Source of the DNA: Piezodorus guildinii
Lineage: Eukaryota > Arthropoda > Insecta > Hemiptera > Pentatomidae
DNA length: 64,000 nucleotides
Reading direction: 5' to 3'
NCBI GenBank assembly: GCA_023052935.1
Contig: CM041292.1
Location: forward strand, 135,422,951-135,486,950
Below the pieces are notes generated by a model. The model had not been told where the DNA came from, made no database searches, and saw nothing but the letters and a program-made list of their open reading frames with translations. This document shows positions 23,905 through 37,190 of this stretch, piece after piece. Numbering within the stretch: position 1 is the first letter of the stretch; each line of letters starts with the position of its first letter. Both the position numbers and the translations under genes were made by a program.

Positions 23905-24200
23905 TAAAGGGGTCTCCAATAGCATAGTGGCTTGCATAACAGCTTCCTATGCCAAAGGTTTAGATTTAGTCGCTGGTTCAATCCTGCAAGTGGCCGTTTA
24001 ATTTGAGTAAAAATCCTTAGTTATGCCTTCCTTCGGAAGGGGGCGTAAAAAGGTGGTCCCGACCCCGTGTGATGTCGATAGTTGTTAAAGATATCCCTAT
24101 CCTAATAAATCCCGGATGAGCAAAATCTAGAACTCCCACTGTAACTTCGTCCGATAAGCTATGGTAGCATAAAGTGACGTTAAATGAATAAACAAAGAGC
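23905..24200 (+). mobile_element. SINE-C, tRNA-headed
   Basis: The first about 85 bp is tRNA-like: an A-box-like TAGCATAGTGGCTTGCA and a B-box-like GGTTCAATCC (about 23973). A body with CTTCCTTCGGAAGG and GTAAAAAGGTGGTCCCGACC follows, then the AGCATAAAGTGACGTTAAATG end and an A-rich tail. The same body and 3' end occur at 58420-58601 on the other strand. The minus-strand 80-codon ORF across it is incidental. Confidence 0.75.
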
Positions 24201-24588
24201 AAACCATGGTATAATAATGTGCAGCGTTTTTTTAATGTAGACACATTCTGTTTACACATTTTTTTTTTCTAACGTTGCGGCCGAGTATGTAATGTAACAG
24301 AAGCTGACAAGCCAAACACAGGCTAAGGTGTTTTTTTAAATTTATTTTTGTATTTGATAATAATGACTATTTAATATAGTTTATGTACCATGAAATCTAA
24401 TTCCTTAGTATAATAAACTCCTTATTTTTACCTATGAATATAACCTTAACTCAATTACTCTGAAGGTGTTCCATGCAATTTATAGTGCTAAAATTGAATA
24501 TTATTTTATACGTGTATAATAAAAAATAAAATTATGCTTTTCTAAACTGCAAGATACTCAGTTTTTTTTAATGCTGGTTTGTATTAAC

Positions 24589-24623
<35 letters not shown>

Positions 24624-25440
24624 TCGTAATTTGGGCGGAAAAAAACTTGATTATTCATACATTTCTGTATAACTTATCCAACAAACATTGCTGGTAAATC
24701 AACTAAATCAATAATTAATATCCCATTAACTCCTGCATTCCTTTGACATTAGATACAATCTACATTTCAAACTAACTTATAATTATACCGATTAAATTTA
24801 ATGTTTTTAATTTTTTCAGAAACTCTCTTAACTAATTAAGCTATAAATAATCGTTTTAAGAAAACATGGATAAGTGATATCGGCCAAAAATAACATCGCC
24901 ACTAATAACATATTTACAGAGAGGACCGGCTAGGATACCTACTTCCCAATGATTATAATTAAGGTATAATTATCTAATTTAGGAATAACACGACGATCAT
25001 CGGTCGGTTAGTGTAATTACAGTGGAGCCGGCACAGCGTTTGCTTCCAGATGCTTGTTAATAGAAGAATTTTTTTTTACTTTTATAAAATGATTTTATGC
25101 ATCGTAGCTATGCAAATATGACACACCAATAAAAATATCGATAAAACCCGGCGTAACATTACCACTGGCATTGCTTTTAAATTATAAAAATGGATACGAT
25201 AAAAAAAAATCCTCATTATTATTATTTTAGATTCATTTATGAGTTAAATATGATGTATGTGTAATGATTAGTAAGTTAGTTTTTCCTGCTTGGTCGAGAT
25301 ATCATTTTAAGTAAAGTTTAAATATTATAAAGGTTACTATTTCTGATAAAATGAATCAATAACAAAAATATTTTGTTTTAAAGAAAACACTGGGGTTCCA
25401 AATGATTACATTTCCCCAGAATTTTCTTTAGAAATACACG
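24200..25440. other. AT-rich non-coding stretch
   Basis: No gene seen. Includes a poly(T) run at about 24591-24620, and a slightly less AT-rich patch at about 24890-25030 with TAATTA-type cores. Confidence 0.6.
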
Positions 25441-25459
25441 TTTAACTGTCTCCCTAGTC

Positions 25460-25960
25460 CAAATGACCAAGCCCTGCAAAAAGATCGTGTGTGTGGTAAG
25501 TTTAGCTTGAAATCGATAATTTTTCATAAAAATGAAATATAATATTTTAGAAGCTTATTAGAAGTAAAATTTAATAGGATTTCATATGGTACAAAATTAA
25601 CGTTAATTAAAGTAGTCTGGCAAGGTTTAAATGCCAGTGTTTTAAATAGTCTTCTTTCAAACAATACTTAATTTTGTAGATTTCAAGAAATTAACCATAT
25701 CATCTTGTTAGCATTGATGAAAAATGGGAAATATGAAATTTGAATGAATTCGATAATCAACTAAAGCATAAAAGAGCAAAAATATTTTTGAGTTGATCTT
25801 TTTTTCCGGGTAAAAGTATTGGATTATAAATGTATAACATACCGTTAGAAAGCTAAATAATTTAGAGAAAAGGATATTTTATACAATAAGTTGTTGAAGG
25901 TTGTGTAAAGTGACGAATAGAGCATTAAAGGACGCTATACACGTCGAGAGAACCAGTAGG
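25460..25960 (-). repeat. Dispersed repeat DR-1, copy B
   Basis: Contains the reverse complement of the DR-1 landmarks: GAATTCGATAATCAACTAAAG at about 25745, CATCTTGTTAGCATTGATG and CTAGTCCAAATGACC. Diverged from the other copies. Confidence 0.55.
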
Positions 25961-26035
25961 TGAAAATTCACGAGAGTGAGGTCTTATAAGAAAGTAGCAG
26001 ATGGCATAATTTCTTAAAAAATATTACATTTTTTT

Positions 26036-26179
26036 ATTTACATTTTTACATATTGACAAAATATTTATGAATGATTACGGATGAGACATCCTTACAATCA
26101 TCAAATGTTTGGTTCATTTGGTAGTTATAATCTAATCATCTAATCTATAATTAGTGGTAAAATTAAATTGTGATTATAT
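26036..26179 (+). repeat. 144-bp repeat DR-3, copy 1
   Basis: Matches 48884-49027 in inverted orientation over 144 bp with a single mismatch by eye, while flanking sequence differs. It contains a small perfect hairpin, GGATGAGACATCC. No terminal inverted repeats or tail seen; class unknown. Confidence 0.85.
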
Positions 26180-26200
26180 AATGTTGTAGGAAAAATTATA

Positions 26201-26254
26201 CAAAAACCTACTAATATACAAAAACCTACTAATTTACAAAAACCTACTAATTTA
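26201..26254. repeat. 18-bp tandem repeat, three units
   Basis: CAAAAACCTACTAATTTA repeats three times at 18-bp spacing with one or two changes. Confidence 0.9.
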
Positions 26255-26899
26255 AAAAATATATTTAGATAATAACATCGTAATTTTTGATGTTTTAAAA
26301 TATCCTATAATATCATTAAATATTATTTTTAAAATAATAAAAAAAGCTAGATGATAAAGTTATATCAAAATAAATAAGTGTAATATTCAAATCATGATTT
26401 TTTTTTTTTTTTATGTAGAAACGCTATTACAAGAAATTAATCATTATTTAGAAAAAAAAAAAATTATAGGAAATACGCTGATTGAATATATATTATAATA
26501 AGCTGAAAGTATGTGAGATTGATGGATATAATAATGTCACACACAGATGACTTAGTGACTATTATTGTTATATTTTCTAATTGTAGTGGTTATTATTGGG
26601 TTGTTTCACATGAAATGTCCGTTTTTATAGTTTCAGGAATACATAAGGATTTAGCATGTCTCTGTTATTTTCTTCCGAATGTTTACATATTTAAAGTAAA
26701 CAGTTACTAATCCTCTACCTTTGTATTATAAACATTTAAAAAAAAACTTTATTATTACTTTATTTGTATATAAGCTGTATAACTTTAATTTTATGATGGA
26801 GAAACATATTTTGGCTGTTAAATTAAAATTCATTCTTCATAATTTAACAAACAATTAGTACATGGAGTATAAAACCATAGAGTTAAACGCCTAAACATC

Positions 26900-27670
26900 A
26901 GCTCTAAGCCTAAGCCACTATCACCGAAAATTCACTCATTTTTACGTAACTGTTCTCTCGCCGTGTAGAAGCGGGCTTAACTTGGGTGATTGTTGTACAT
27001 ATTAATTTCATACTGTTATTATTATTTTTTTTTTAACTAAATCACAAACTAAGTATGCGGGCCATTTTCTCACGGATTAACTTAATGATGTATTCAAAAC
27101 ATATCCTCGGATCTTTACCTAATGCATGTTTATCACACGTGACACTGTTAATGCCCTCAGTATTTGTTGAAGCAGAGGTGACAATAGGAGTGTAATTCTT
27201 GTCAAGAAGGCAATAAATATCCTAAAGGAGAGGTTTAACTCAAAAAAGGCTGTGAATCTGAAGCACGTGGATGCCTCCTTGAAAGGCGGCTAACTAATGG
27301 GGTCGAGCTTCTTCCTCTTCTCCACCGGCGAGGAATTAGATATATTTGAATATGGATGGGGATAATTAGTGGAGGAATCCCAAGGAGCTGGGATTTACAC
27401 CCTAATTGTCGAACAGTTCAATAGAAGCCGTCTAGCGAGCGCCGTTTATCTGGATTTATCGGAGCCATATAGGGTTGGTAATTAATTCACGGAATGGATA
27501 ATACAGGGAGGCTGGAAATAGTGCATATTTAGCAGGTCGCAGGGCGTAGGAGGTTCCTCCCTCTTAGTTATAGGCTCTCGGGGCCTGAGGAATGGCCGCC
27601 TTACGATCTACGTCTCTATTAGCGGCTACCTCCGTCTCAGGCTTTTTAATTGGCCTTATATTTATTGTTG
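26900..27670. other. GC-elevated non-coding island
   Basis: One of the clearest islands. It has no long frame but carries TAATTAGTGGAGGAATCCC near an inverted TGGGATTT, TTGGTAATTAATTCAC and GGCTTTTTAATTGGCC. The clustering of homeodomain-type cores in a GC-richer patch suggests enhancer-like or deeply conserved non-coding DNA; inference. Confidence 0.3.
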
Positions 27671-28859
27671 TTTCTCCACTTACGAAAAGTTTAATTATTC
27701 ATGGGGATTAATCATGGGAACTTACTGACACTTCATGAGTAACTATACATGTTTTAGAGATTCGCAAATTCTTCCGAAAATTGCGTCCAGGAAAAGGCTG
27801 CTGATAAAATAATTGTCACCTTCCGAACTTATACATTTTTTTTTTATAGGGCAGACTCTTTCGGATAAGGAAATCGAGGTCACCACGTAGAGCAGAAAAC
27901 GTCCGATATGATTAAGTAACAAGAAAAATAAAGGGTATTTGTGAAGTAATATCGTATAGGGTATTAAAGTTCACTTCATTATAAACACAACTCGCGACTA
28001 GTCATTGGGTCGCATGTGATCAATAACATCGCAATGGATGTGTGATGTCATTTATGTTTACATTGAGACTTTTTCAATTGTTACTAGTTGTAATGATAAT
28101 TCATTCAAAAAACAAACAAAATGTATGGCTAACGAAGCCGATCTGGAATTAAAGAACTATTTGTCTAAAAAATGAAAAGCTCATCAGAGTGCCCATTGTC
28201 TGAATCCGGTGTCCTCCGTTCTCTCCAGGTTTTAATTGCTCTTACCATTGATGGTTGTTGAGATGGGAACTGGCAATATTCAAGTCACGTTATCGCAGTT
28301 TTAAGGCAGAGCAGTTTGGACTATAACTAAACAACATAATTTAAATATATTATAAATTAAGATTAAAAGCCAAGAAAACTTAATCGTTGTAAATTACGAT
28401 CACCTCCTCAGGCCCAACGCCACCTTTTCTATTACTTTATAAATCGACAAATCGCTGTCAGCTTTATAGTAAAAAACTTTGTTTCTGTTTTCTCTTTTCA
28501 TTATCCGCCTACAAGTTTTTTGTATTATCCTCACTTTTTCCACAATTAGACTAAGGGTGTGTGGTATTCGGTGGCTTCTCGATTGTATTTGGGGACTGAT
28601 TTATTTACTCTTTATTATTAAAGATATAGGTTACTGGTTACAAAGCTCCTTCTGCTGCGCCGTATTTCACTTTCACTGTATGTAAAACTAATACGCCTTT
28701 TTAATTGAGTTTTTTTTTCGGAATTCATTTAGTAGCTAATGATTAGCAAGGGCGTGTGCAGTTTGTTAAATTTATATTTCTCTACAAATAAACTCGATTA
28801 AAACATGACATAAACATACTTGTTGGAAACATTCGCAACTAACGTTATTCTGGACACCA

Positions 28860-29180
28860 TATCGCATTCAAGATATTTACTTTATATTCATCAGATCGAA
28901 TTCCCGGAGAACTTTGGCCGTTGAGAGCTTAGTCCTACAAATGGAGGATGTAGTCTTATTCATTATATTCCTGGAACCGGAGTAACCCGATCCGACCGTT
29001 CGGTGCCAGAAGAAAGCACTGCCTCCTGATTCTAATACAGGTAATTGCTGCGATTACTATTCAATAATGTTCTGAGTCAGTGGGAAAATATTCCACCTGC
29101 TTCCTCCTCTTGACAAATGATACTAATGCTATCGCCAAGTTCATTGGAAACGGGATACTTCTAGCAGTTTGTGAAAGGTC
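28860..29180. other. GC-elevated non-coding island
   Basis: Mixed-composition stretch with no gene evident, between AT-rich sequence and a compound microsatellite. Possible regulatory DNA. Confidence 0.2.
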
Positions 29181-29324
29181 AGTCTACACTTAACGTTTCC
29201 TAAAAGCATTAATACCGCATACTGTTTTTTCCCCTTCTTGAGATTTTCTACGAAAAATAATTTTCGGTTGAACAATGATTTGGGATGTCTCCATCAACTA
29301 TACCAGACAAAAAAACCAAAAATA

Positions 29325-29400
29325 GTATACACACACATATATACGTACATACATACACACACACATATATATATATATGGAGAGAGAGAGAGAGAGTATA
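29325..29400. repeat. Compound CA/TA/GA microsatellite
   Basis: ACACACACATATATACGTACATACATACACACAC is followed by a TA run and a GA run. Confidence 0.9.
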
Positions 29401-30264
29401 GTATTATATACTAGTACACATGTATATTTCAACATTCTCAATTTTACGAAAGACATAGCTAACTAAAATGTTCGAAGTTGAAACTTATAAATATGTTTTT
29501 ACACCACTCATAGATTTCTGGAGAGTTCGTTATCCACTTGAAGAAACATAATAATGAAAGTTATTAAAAAAATTACACAAAAAATGTTTTACGATCACGT
29601 GAGCTGAACGCAAAATATAATACCATGATACCTTATAATTTAGTATACATGCATCTAATAGCTGAAAGAGAATCATGTAATAATTTTATAATAATAATTA
29701 ATATTCCTACATTGAGAACGTAAAACTATCAATGCTTACAGCATTCAAAAGTTATTATTCACTGAAAATCTGAAATGGTAATGAATTTTTTTTTTTATTT
29801 GGATTTCATACTTGATACCGACATAGGATTTTTGCCACGATTTTAAGATTGGTTCATGAAACCATCTCAAAAGTACTGCTATCAGTTGGATGCTCGAAAA
29901 GATTTTACGTTTCATATTTGTCCTAAAATGAATACTCCAAGTTTGCAGCTAAATTATAACCAGCACAACCTTCCTGAAATGACTAAAGTTTCATAATTGC
30001 TTGAGTTTAATATCACACTGAATGCACACAATACGAGTATATATAAGTAATTGTTATTAGATATTATGTGGAATATTAATTGCATGAACATCGTAATAAT
30101 TAATGCTGAAAAGCCCAGTAACAGTAAAACATCAGAAAGCTAAAATACTAAGTTGTTTTGTCTCATGATATTTTAACGCAATACAATTAAAATATTATAC
30201 CAATAGGAGGAGTAATATAGTATAGTAACTAAGAAAGACAAAGATAACCTCAGGATCTTACAAA

Positions 30265-31000
30265 AAATAAAAAATCTGGTGCGTATAACACATGGTTTAT
30301 CTATTGCAAAAATAAATTAAAAACTTTGAATGAAGTTATAGTTCAAAAAAGGTAAAATAATTACATTAAGCTTTGATGGAAACATCAGATTTCAGATATA
30401 ATAATTTAACTATATAAATTATTACTAGCCACGAGTAGTTTTATCCGTTTTTAATCACTTTCCATTACCTTATGCATCTTTTTATATATGATAACATTTT
30501 TGCTTAAATCATGAGCTTTCCCACGGTAATTTATACTCCTATAACACTATTCCTGTGTTAAAATAATATATATGCATGTTGTTTTTTTTCTCCTTTAGTT
30601 GGTTACTATATTTGTTCAGATTGTATATTTGCTCATTTTATATTAATGATTTAGAAGAAGGACATTTAAAATAATTAAACCGTTAAAGGCGTCTCTAACG
30701 TTTCTTTGAGAAAATCGTAAAAAACATAAAGAGGTTCATCTGGTTCACCGATTTGGTGTAAAAGGTATTTATAACATCTCAGACGTATTTGCTCCTAAAA
30801 TATGAAATTTTAGTTCTATAAACTTTTAGATTTCGAGGTAGACTTGTCACATACACAAAACATACCTACCTTTTTGCGGGTCTTGGTCATTTGGACATAG
30901 TAGATCCTAAAACGTGTAAATCCGGTGAAAATCGAAAATTTTCATGATCGCTATACTTTCCCTTTTTATATATTTCATAGATATGTAAGTAAAATTTAAA
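30265..31000 (+). repeat. Dispersed repeat DR-1, copy C
   Basis: Begins with AAATCTGGTGCGTATAACAC, carries CTCCTTTAGTTGGTTACTAT at about 30591, GGTCATTTGGACATAGTAG at about 30886, and ends ATGATCGCTATACTTTCCC. This order of landmarks matches copy A. The minus-strand ORFs at 30887-31359 overlap its end and show no recognisable motif. A further DR-1 start segment lies at about 31695-31830 (CTGGTGAACACAACACACG). Confidence 0.55.
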
Positions 31001-31849
31001 AGGAAAATCGGGAGTTCCAAAGATAAATGACAAACTGTCACTTTTATTTTTCAAGATCAAATACAAACGCCAAGTTATTTTCAGTAGTAACATACTACTA
31101 AGCTCTGCATCATAAGGTCTTCCATGAGGTGAAGAATCTCTAGGGCACCCTCAGATTTATTAATAATTAATCGTAAATCAAGCGAAATGAAAAGCTTAAA
31201 GAGAGCTTGCATAAAGTACAATGAAAAACCATTACTAACATTCAATGATCCGTATTTACACATTAAAATTTCAAATATACCTCTATCGCAAGGAAGGGCT
31301 GAGGGTAAGACGTGAAAAGAATATATTAAAGGAGACAATAGCGCCCCTGAAAAGGGCATGTTCTTAGCAAGTGTGGAGAGAGTGCGGGAGGGGCCAAGAT
31401 GAGAAAAAAAAATGCTGAAGAGACGACACTCTCTTGAAATAAAGATATAATTTCATTAACGCGTGTTTTTAAAAATTAATTATTAGTAACTCTAGAAACG
31501 AAAAAAAAAGAAGAAAAAAAAAAGTAAGTTGTAAACCATTGGTCAGAATTCGTCTCCTAAAACGACAGCTTAAATAGCGTTTGAGAATTGAAATTGGAAT
31601 AGTTTTACTAATGGTCACTATATTACTGAAACTAGGTAGAAACTTGGATATATAAGAAATATATAATCCTTACAACTTTTATCTAGAGTTTAGGTTTTTA
31701 TATTACCAAAGAATCTGAGAAAATTCTGGTGAACACAACACACGACTTTCACTTGCCTCCGTGGTTAAAATCAATTTAAGAAATTTTTAGACGAACATAG
31801 AGTTTAAAGAATTAGATCAAGAATTTCATGAAAACACATATTTTAGAAT

Positions 31850-32285
31850 TTTTTTTTTTTAAACATAATTTATTGAAATTTACAACTGTACTCAAAAAAA
31901 TACATCAAGTAAATATGATATTAGAAAAATGACATGGAAGAGACTTGTAGAAGAACTACCCAATGGTAGCACTCCTGTAACTATTTTAAACTAGAAGGTC
32001 TCGGGGCCATCTCCTTTTCAGACGCCTCGGAGGATTGTCGGGAATTGAAGAGGAAGAAAGGATTGAAACTAGAGGATTAGGGTGGGAATGGAGTTTGTCA
32101 TGAAAGGAATGGTATCTAGATCGGGCCAAATCAGCAACATACAGAATATTAAGGTCTTTGTGGATCAGTTAATTAGTTACAAAATAAGGAGCATTGAGGA
32201 TTTTACGCAGGATTTTGGATTGTAGGGATTGGATACGGGAAGAATTTGATGGTTTAGTAGAGCCCTAAAGCTCTACTCCGTAATA
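31850..32285 (-). mobile_element. LINE 3'-end fragment (Jockey-type)
   Basis: The minus-strand sequence corresponds to the last part of the Jockey-type ORF2 and its 3' end. The stretch at about 32190-32280 matches the conserved region seen at 46005-46090 and 53275-53370 (plus-strand GGATTTTGGATTGTAGGGAT and ATTGGATACGGGAAG). A T-run at 31849-31860 marks the A-tail. Frames are broken and it is 5'-truncated. Confidence 0.75.
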
Positions 32286-32469
32286 TTTTAGAATAAATCA
32301 TATAACTTTAGAAATTATTATCTGCAAAAATCACATAGTTCTATTTATTTTTTTTCACCCTCCATTACCTTGCCCAACCTTCTTTTAAAATTGGAATTTA
32401 TTTCATTCTGTTTTTTTTTTTTCATTTTTTTTTTCTGTTTATACGTTCACTTACATTTACTTGAAAATA

Positions 32470-33130
32470 TTGCGGTTGTGAAAATTGTATAATTCCTGTT
32501 TTTAACGCAAATACGCGTTGGGCCAACTGAATCCAAATAACCAATTTTGGGAGTCACCCAAAAAGGCCTATATGTGTCTATTTCATATTTAAGATACGCC
32601 AAAGATGTTCGTTACATCAACTTTGTCACGAATATCGGCGGACTGAAAGTATTTAAATGCCGATATTTTAAATTTTCTTCATGTAAAGTATCTTTATTTT
32701 TATAGATTCTATAAAAACGACCATGTTATCTTTTTAGTATTGATAAAAAAACGGATAAATATACAAGTTGGACGAATTTGATAACCAACTAATGGAAAAA
32801 AGTGCTGAAATATATATTTTTAAAATTTAATTTAAGTTTTTTAACATATAAACCCTAATATAGAGGTATTGTGAAAAAAAAGATACCCTAAAGATTGTGA
32901 AAAAAATATTATCTTATATACAAAGTTTAGAAATGTAATGTAAAGCGGCTTATAGAGCATAAATTTATTACTGATTCTTGTTCTTGAAAATTGTAAATTG
33001 TTATATTATTTAATCTAAATCATGTTTCTAACGAAAATGAATATAATTCTTTAAAAAAATTTATTTTAAGTTTATTTAATGGTTCCTAAATTGATTTTAA
33101 CAGTCCAGGTAAGTGAAAGTCGTTTTATAT
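32470..33130 (-). repeat. Dispersed repeat DR-1, copy D
   Basis: Reverse-complement DR-1 landmarks: GAATCCAAATAACC at about 32531, GAATTTGATAACCAACTAATG at about 32776 and GGTAAGTGAAAGTCG at about 33110, in the expected order for the minus strand. Confidence 0.55.
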
Positions 33131-35170
33131 AATATTATTATTATTTTATTATGATACTTTATTTAATTTATCAAGTTTTTTTAATTAATTATAGATTTTC
33201 TTGTATGACTGAACTTATGTTTATAAAAGTTATTATATTGAAACAAATTTTTTAAATTTGATTTTTTTTATTTTAACTGTTTCTTGTTTAAACAAAGCTC
33301 ATACAGAGTGTGTTTATGGTAATATATATACATACACTTATTGTAACATATATACAACAATTTTTAATACCAATTGTTCAATTATTTTTTTAAATAAAAA
33401 AATCCTTTGTTTTTCTTATTGTTTTATTTTGGATTATAAACTGTCTATGGAAATATATATATTTTTTTTTTAAACACTCATCTTGTAAACTACCTACACA
33501 CTTTATCGTTGATGTTCTAATCACATCAGGCCACACCTAACCACAATTACAGAAGTCCTATTCACGTAAATCGTTTTAAAATTCAAAACAGGCTTGTTTT
33601 GAGAAATGATTGCCGTTTTGGTTATTAAGCGCCGTTGTTAAACATTGATTTATACGATGTTCAACAATTCATCGACAGACATTTCAAAAAAATAGTAATG
33701 TACACTGAATCGAAATCAGTATTCTTGGTTACAAATTCATTGGATACATGGGGAAGGAGACACCTGCTGTGAGCTGCTGAGGGAATTTGAATTTTTTCTC
33801 ATTTTCTTTGAGCTGCTGGGTATGATTAATATGCCTGGGTGGATGTTCATCTTATGCTGGAGAATATTTGGAGAGGTGGATTAGTAATAAACATAAACAA
33901 AGGCTTGTTGGATGCATTATTGTACACATAATAGAACATAAAAGGAATAGACGGATTTCGATACAGTGACCTATTATAATATTTATCGATTTGGATTATT
34001 TCAAGTAAAAACAATTATTCAATTCAAGACACCCAAATGATCGAGCTGGTTGACCCAAATATCAGTCCTAATCCTCCAAAATATTTTCTACTATTAATTT
34101 CCTGAAAAGTTACATGTAAAATTGCTGATCTAAAAAAAAGAAAATGTATTTAGTATTTTTTCTCCTGACCTTTTCGGTCCTTATCCGTAAGGAACGATAA
34201 AATTTAATATATTTTAACAAGTATTTAAGTTGCAATAGAGAGATAATTTTTGGAAACAAATGACAACAAAACAGACTTGCACAAGGTTTTTCAACCTTTA
34301 AACTGATTTACCTTTGCTCTTCAAATCAATTTCTTCCTTTATACACTGCACTTCAATGTTTCTCGCTCTCATCTCAGAAAATTCGTACTTGGGCATCTTG
34401 GTTTCTTCGAACAAGGATTTGTATGAAATGTTGTCACAAATTTTCATTTTATGTTAAAGAAATATTAATCAATAGTGTTTAGTGAGAAGCAAAATATATA
34501 TATTCAAAATCAATAGCTTGTTTTATTGAGAGTACCAACACATTCAAAAAAGATGAATAATGGATTTTACAGAAGAATAATGGGAGATTTTAGGTTACTC
34601 TTAACCCTCCAGCAAGGTTTTTAACATCCCTCTAGAAAATATTGTGTTTACGTTCGTTAGGTTATTCATTTGAATGCATGTCAACATTTATTAATCCTCT
34701 TCCAAAAGAAAATGTTTGTGTGGTTCTCTAGCGTTTCGCTACATGGAAATCATTCAGTATTTTATAACGTGTCAAAGTATTATTTTCGTATAATTGTGCT
34801 GCTTTGTTGTCAAGAAACTTCACGCTCGGACATGTTAGCTAAGATTCAAATAATACAAAGGTACACTAAAATTTTCTTTAATAAAAGGATAAATAAATGT
34901 TTACATTTATAAAAATAAATTATTCTAGAAACGTTTGTTATACATAGAGGTATGTAAAGAAATACCTAAAATCTTTCATTATCCTGCAACAACCTCATAA
35001 TAAAGATCCTGAGAAGTCGCACAATGGTGAATGTAATTCATGGATTTGCGTTCAAGAAGAATGTTGTTAAACATAAGTTGTATACACTAACGATCAACTT
35101 GAAAATTACAATGACTCTAAAAATCTGATGTTACTAAGTATGGAATTTATATTTAATTATAGGGGGTAAG
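33130..35170. other. AT-rich non-coding stretch
   Basis: No gene or repeat recognised. Short ORFs at 33258-33473 and 34670-34912 have the composition of random AT-rich frames. A CTGCTGTGAGCTGCTGAGG patch at about 33764 is slightly richer in GC. Confidence 0.55.
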
Positions 35171-35174
35171 CTGA

Positions 35175-35514
35175 TGCAATTAATTCAAGAACTTCACTCT
35201 GGTATAGTTGGTTAGACTGATTTATGGGGTCATTGAGGCGTTGAACCCAGTGACATACCTGAGGAGGAGATCCTAATTAAAGCCCTGAAGTACCTCCCTG
35301 ACCTATTGCAGCCGATCCCTGGCCCAACGCCAACCTCCAAGGATTACTATCTAGAATGGCAAGAGCAATTAAAATGGATTTACTGTAGGAAAATGTAAAC
35401 ATTCAACATTGGGGATTTTTATTTATTATTTTATTTGTATTTTATTTTTTGTTTGATAATGAAGTAAAATAAAACAATATTAAAAAAAAAAAAAAGAAAA
35501 AAAAAAAAAAAGAG
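35175..35514 (+). mobile_element. Poly(A)-ended retroelement 3' end or retrocopy
   Basis: A coding-like GC-richer segment reads about 55 codons after a TGA and ends in TAA at about 35396. It includes PEEEILIKALKYLPDLLQPI and a KDYYLEWQEQLKWIYC tail. A short 3' UTR, AATAAA at about 35469 and two long A-runs follow. This is the shape of a LINE 3' end or a processed retrocopy. The protein is not recognised. Confidence 0.45.
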
Positions 35515-35780
35515 CAATACTGACACATAAGGCCAAGAAAATGTTTTGGAGCCACTGCCGTTTCAGGGAGTTATAAGATGCTTAGTGGCTAGATAGTGTT
35601 AAGGATGATAAGAAAGGTCTTGATCAAATTTTGGGAATTTGTCTGGAATCACATCAAGGTATGGTATTGAATATGGTTTGAAGGATGACAGAACTTCACT
35701 GACCTCTATTCATAGGTTTTCGAGTTCTATATTTACTTATTTAGCCAATATTGTGTTTGTCTCCTTTACATTCAACAATT
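35515..35780 (-). mobile_element. LINE 3'-end fragment (Jockey-type)
   Basis: The plus-strand block GGAGCCACTGCCGTTTCAGG matches the ORF2 C-terminal end seen at 45818-45833 and 53097-53112, followed by a diverged continuation. It abuts the poly(A) end of the preceding element tail to tail. Confidence 0.6.
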
Positions 35781-37190
35781 CATAACAATCCATCTATGTC
35801 TCAAGCAGCCGATCGGGAAATAAAAAAAAAAAAAAAAAACCCTTCAAAATTACATATCTAACTAGGTTATGCAAAAAAAAAATTAAATAAGAAATATAGA
35901 ATTATAAGCAGTTCTAATTACAAAATAATATGATAAAGAACGAAAACAAAACCTAAATATTACTTGGATATAATAACACTATAAAAATTGTAATTGCTAA
36001 CCTTTAGGAAAATAATTTAAGTTATAAAATAAATTTTTCTAGATAAGAATTTCATTAGCTTCTGGTAAAGGAGGGAGGAAGGGGTGTTTTGAAAACTGTT
36101 CGAGCATTGTTGCACATCATGGTCATGGAGCACAAATTTGGGGGCTTAAATCATATATAGGCTATTTGTTTAATATACATTCATTTCTGTGATCAAAATA
36201 TTCTTGGAATACCATTAAAAACAAGAATGCCATGGAAACCATACGGTATTCCAGGGCAGAATCACAAAATGCGCATTTTTCCTGTTTTTCTTAAATTTAC
36301 ACCCACTCCTACCGTTGCTCGTAAAATTTTAAAGGCAATGGTTTTAAAGGTAATTAAATTGTGCACAACTTTCATACGATACAATTTTCGCTAACATACA
36401 GTCTTTTCCATTTTTTGTGTTCTGAAGTTGAAAAAAAAAGTGAAAAGTTTGTCAAATATCCGAATTTCCTCTATATTCGCCTTCTTGTAGCTTTAATACG
36501 CCTGGGAGTGCAGAAATTATTTATGTAACGAATCCGTCAGGAATTCTGTTGTCTACATTTTTATAAGTAAACTAAAAACTCGACAGACTTACTGAGAATG
36601 AGCTAGAGGACAAAAAATGATAAAAGTGACAATTTTTGAAAGTTTTTTCAAGATGCCTACGAAGCTAAAGGGTGGAGATGACGAAAACTTGTGTGAAGTT
36701 TTGTAACACTACCTAATGGCCATAAAGAATATTAAAAAATAAAATAAAATGACCCACCTATTGTAGGGTTAGCTTGCCCTATTGATTGTACGTACTTTGT
36801 GTTTTGCTAAAGCCTATACTTTTCTAAAAAAAACGCAATCAAAAATAAAAACACAACAAATTACATGTTTCGAAAAGGTTGGGAGTATTCATATATACAG
36901 CAGAACATATCATTCCGACATTATATGAACATGAGGAAAAGATTACTCAGATGTCTATATCTGAGAAGTTAATTTGTCATATCACAAAAATTGCTTATCA
37001 ACATCGAATTAGGGTTGGAAAAATTAATAAAATAAAAACAAAACAAAAAAAAAAAACAGTAACATATTTATTTACTCTAAAACCGTAATTTAATTTATTA
37101 TTATTACTATGATTGAATAATACCTTTAATATATCTGATAAATTATTAGACAAATAATTCAATGTTCCTGTTAAATTCTGGCCAGTATAC
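35780..37190. other. AT-rich non-coding stretch
   Basis: No gene seen. The 69-codon ORF at 36879-37088 is Lys/Ile-rich with a poly-Lys segment from an A-run and is unlikely to be real. Confidence 0.55.

Noticed and set aside
26201..26254. CRISPR-like array
   Set aside because: Only three 18-bp head-to-tail units with no spacers, in eukaryotic DNA.
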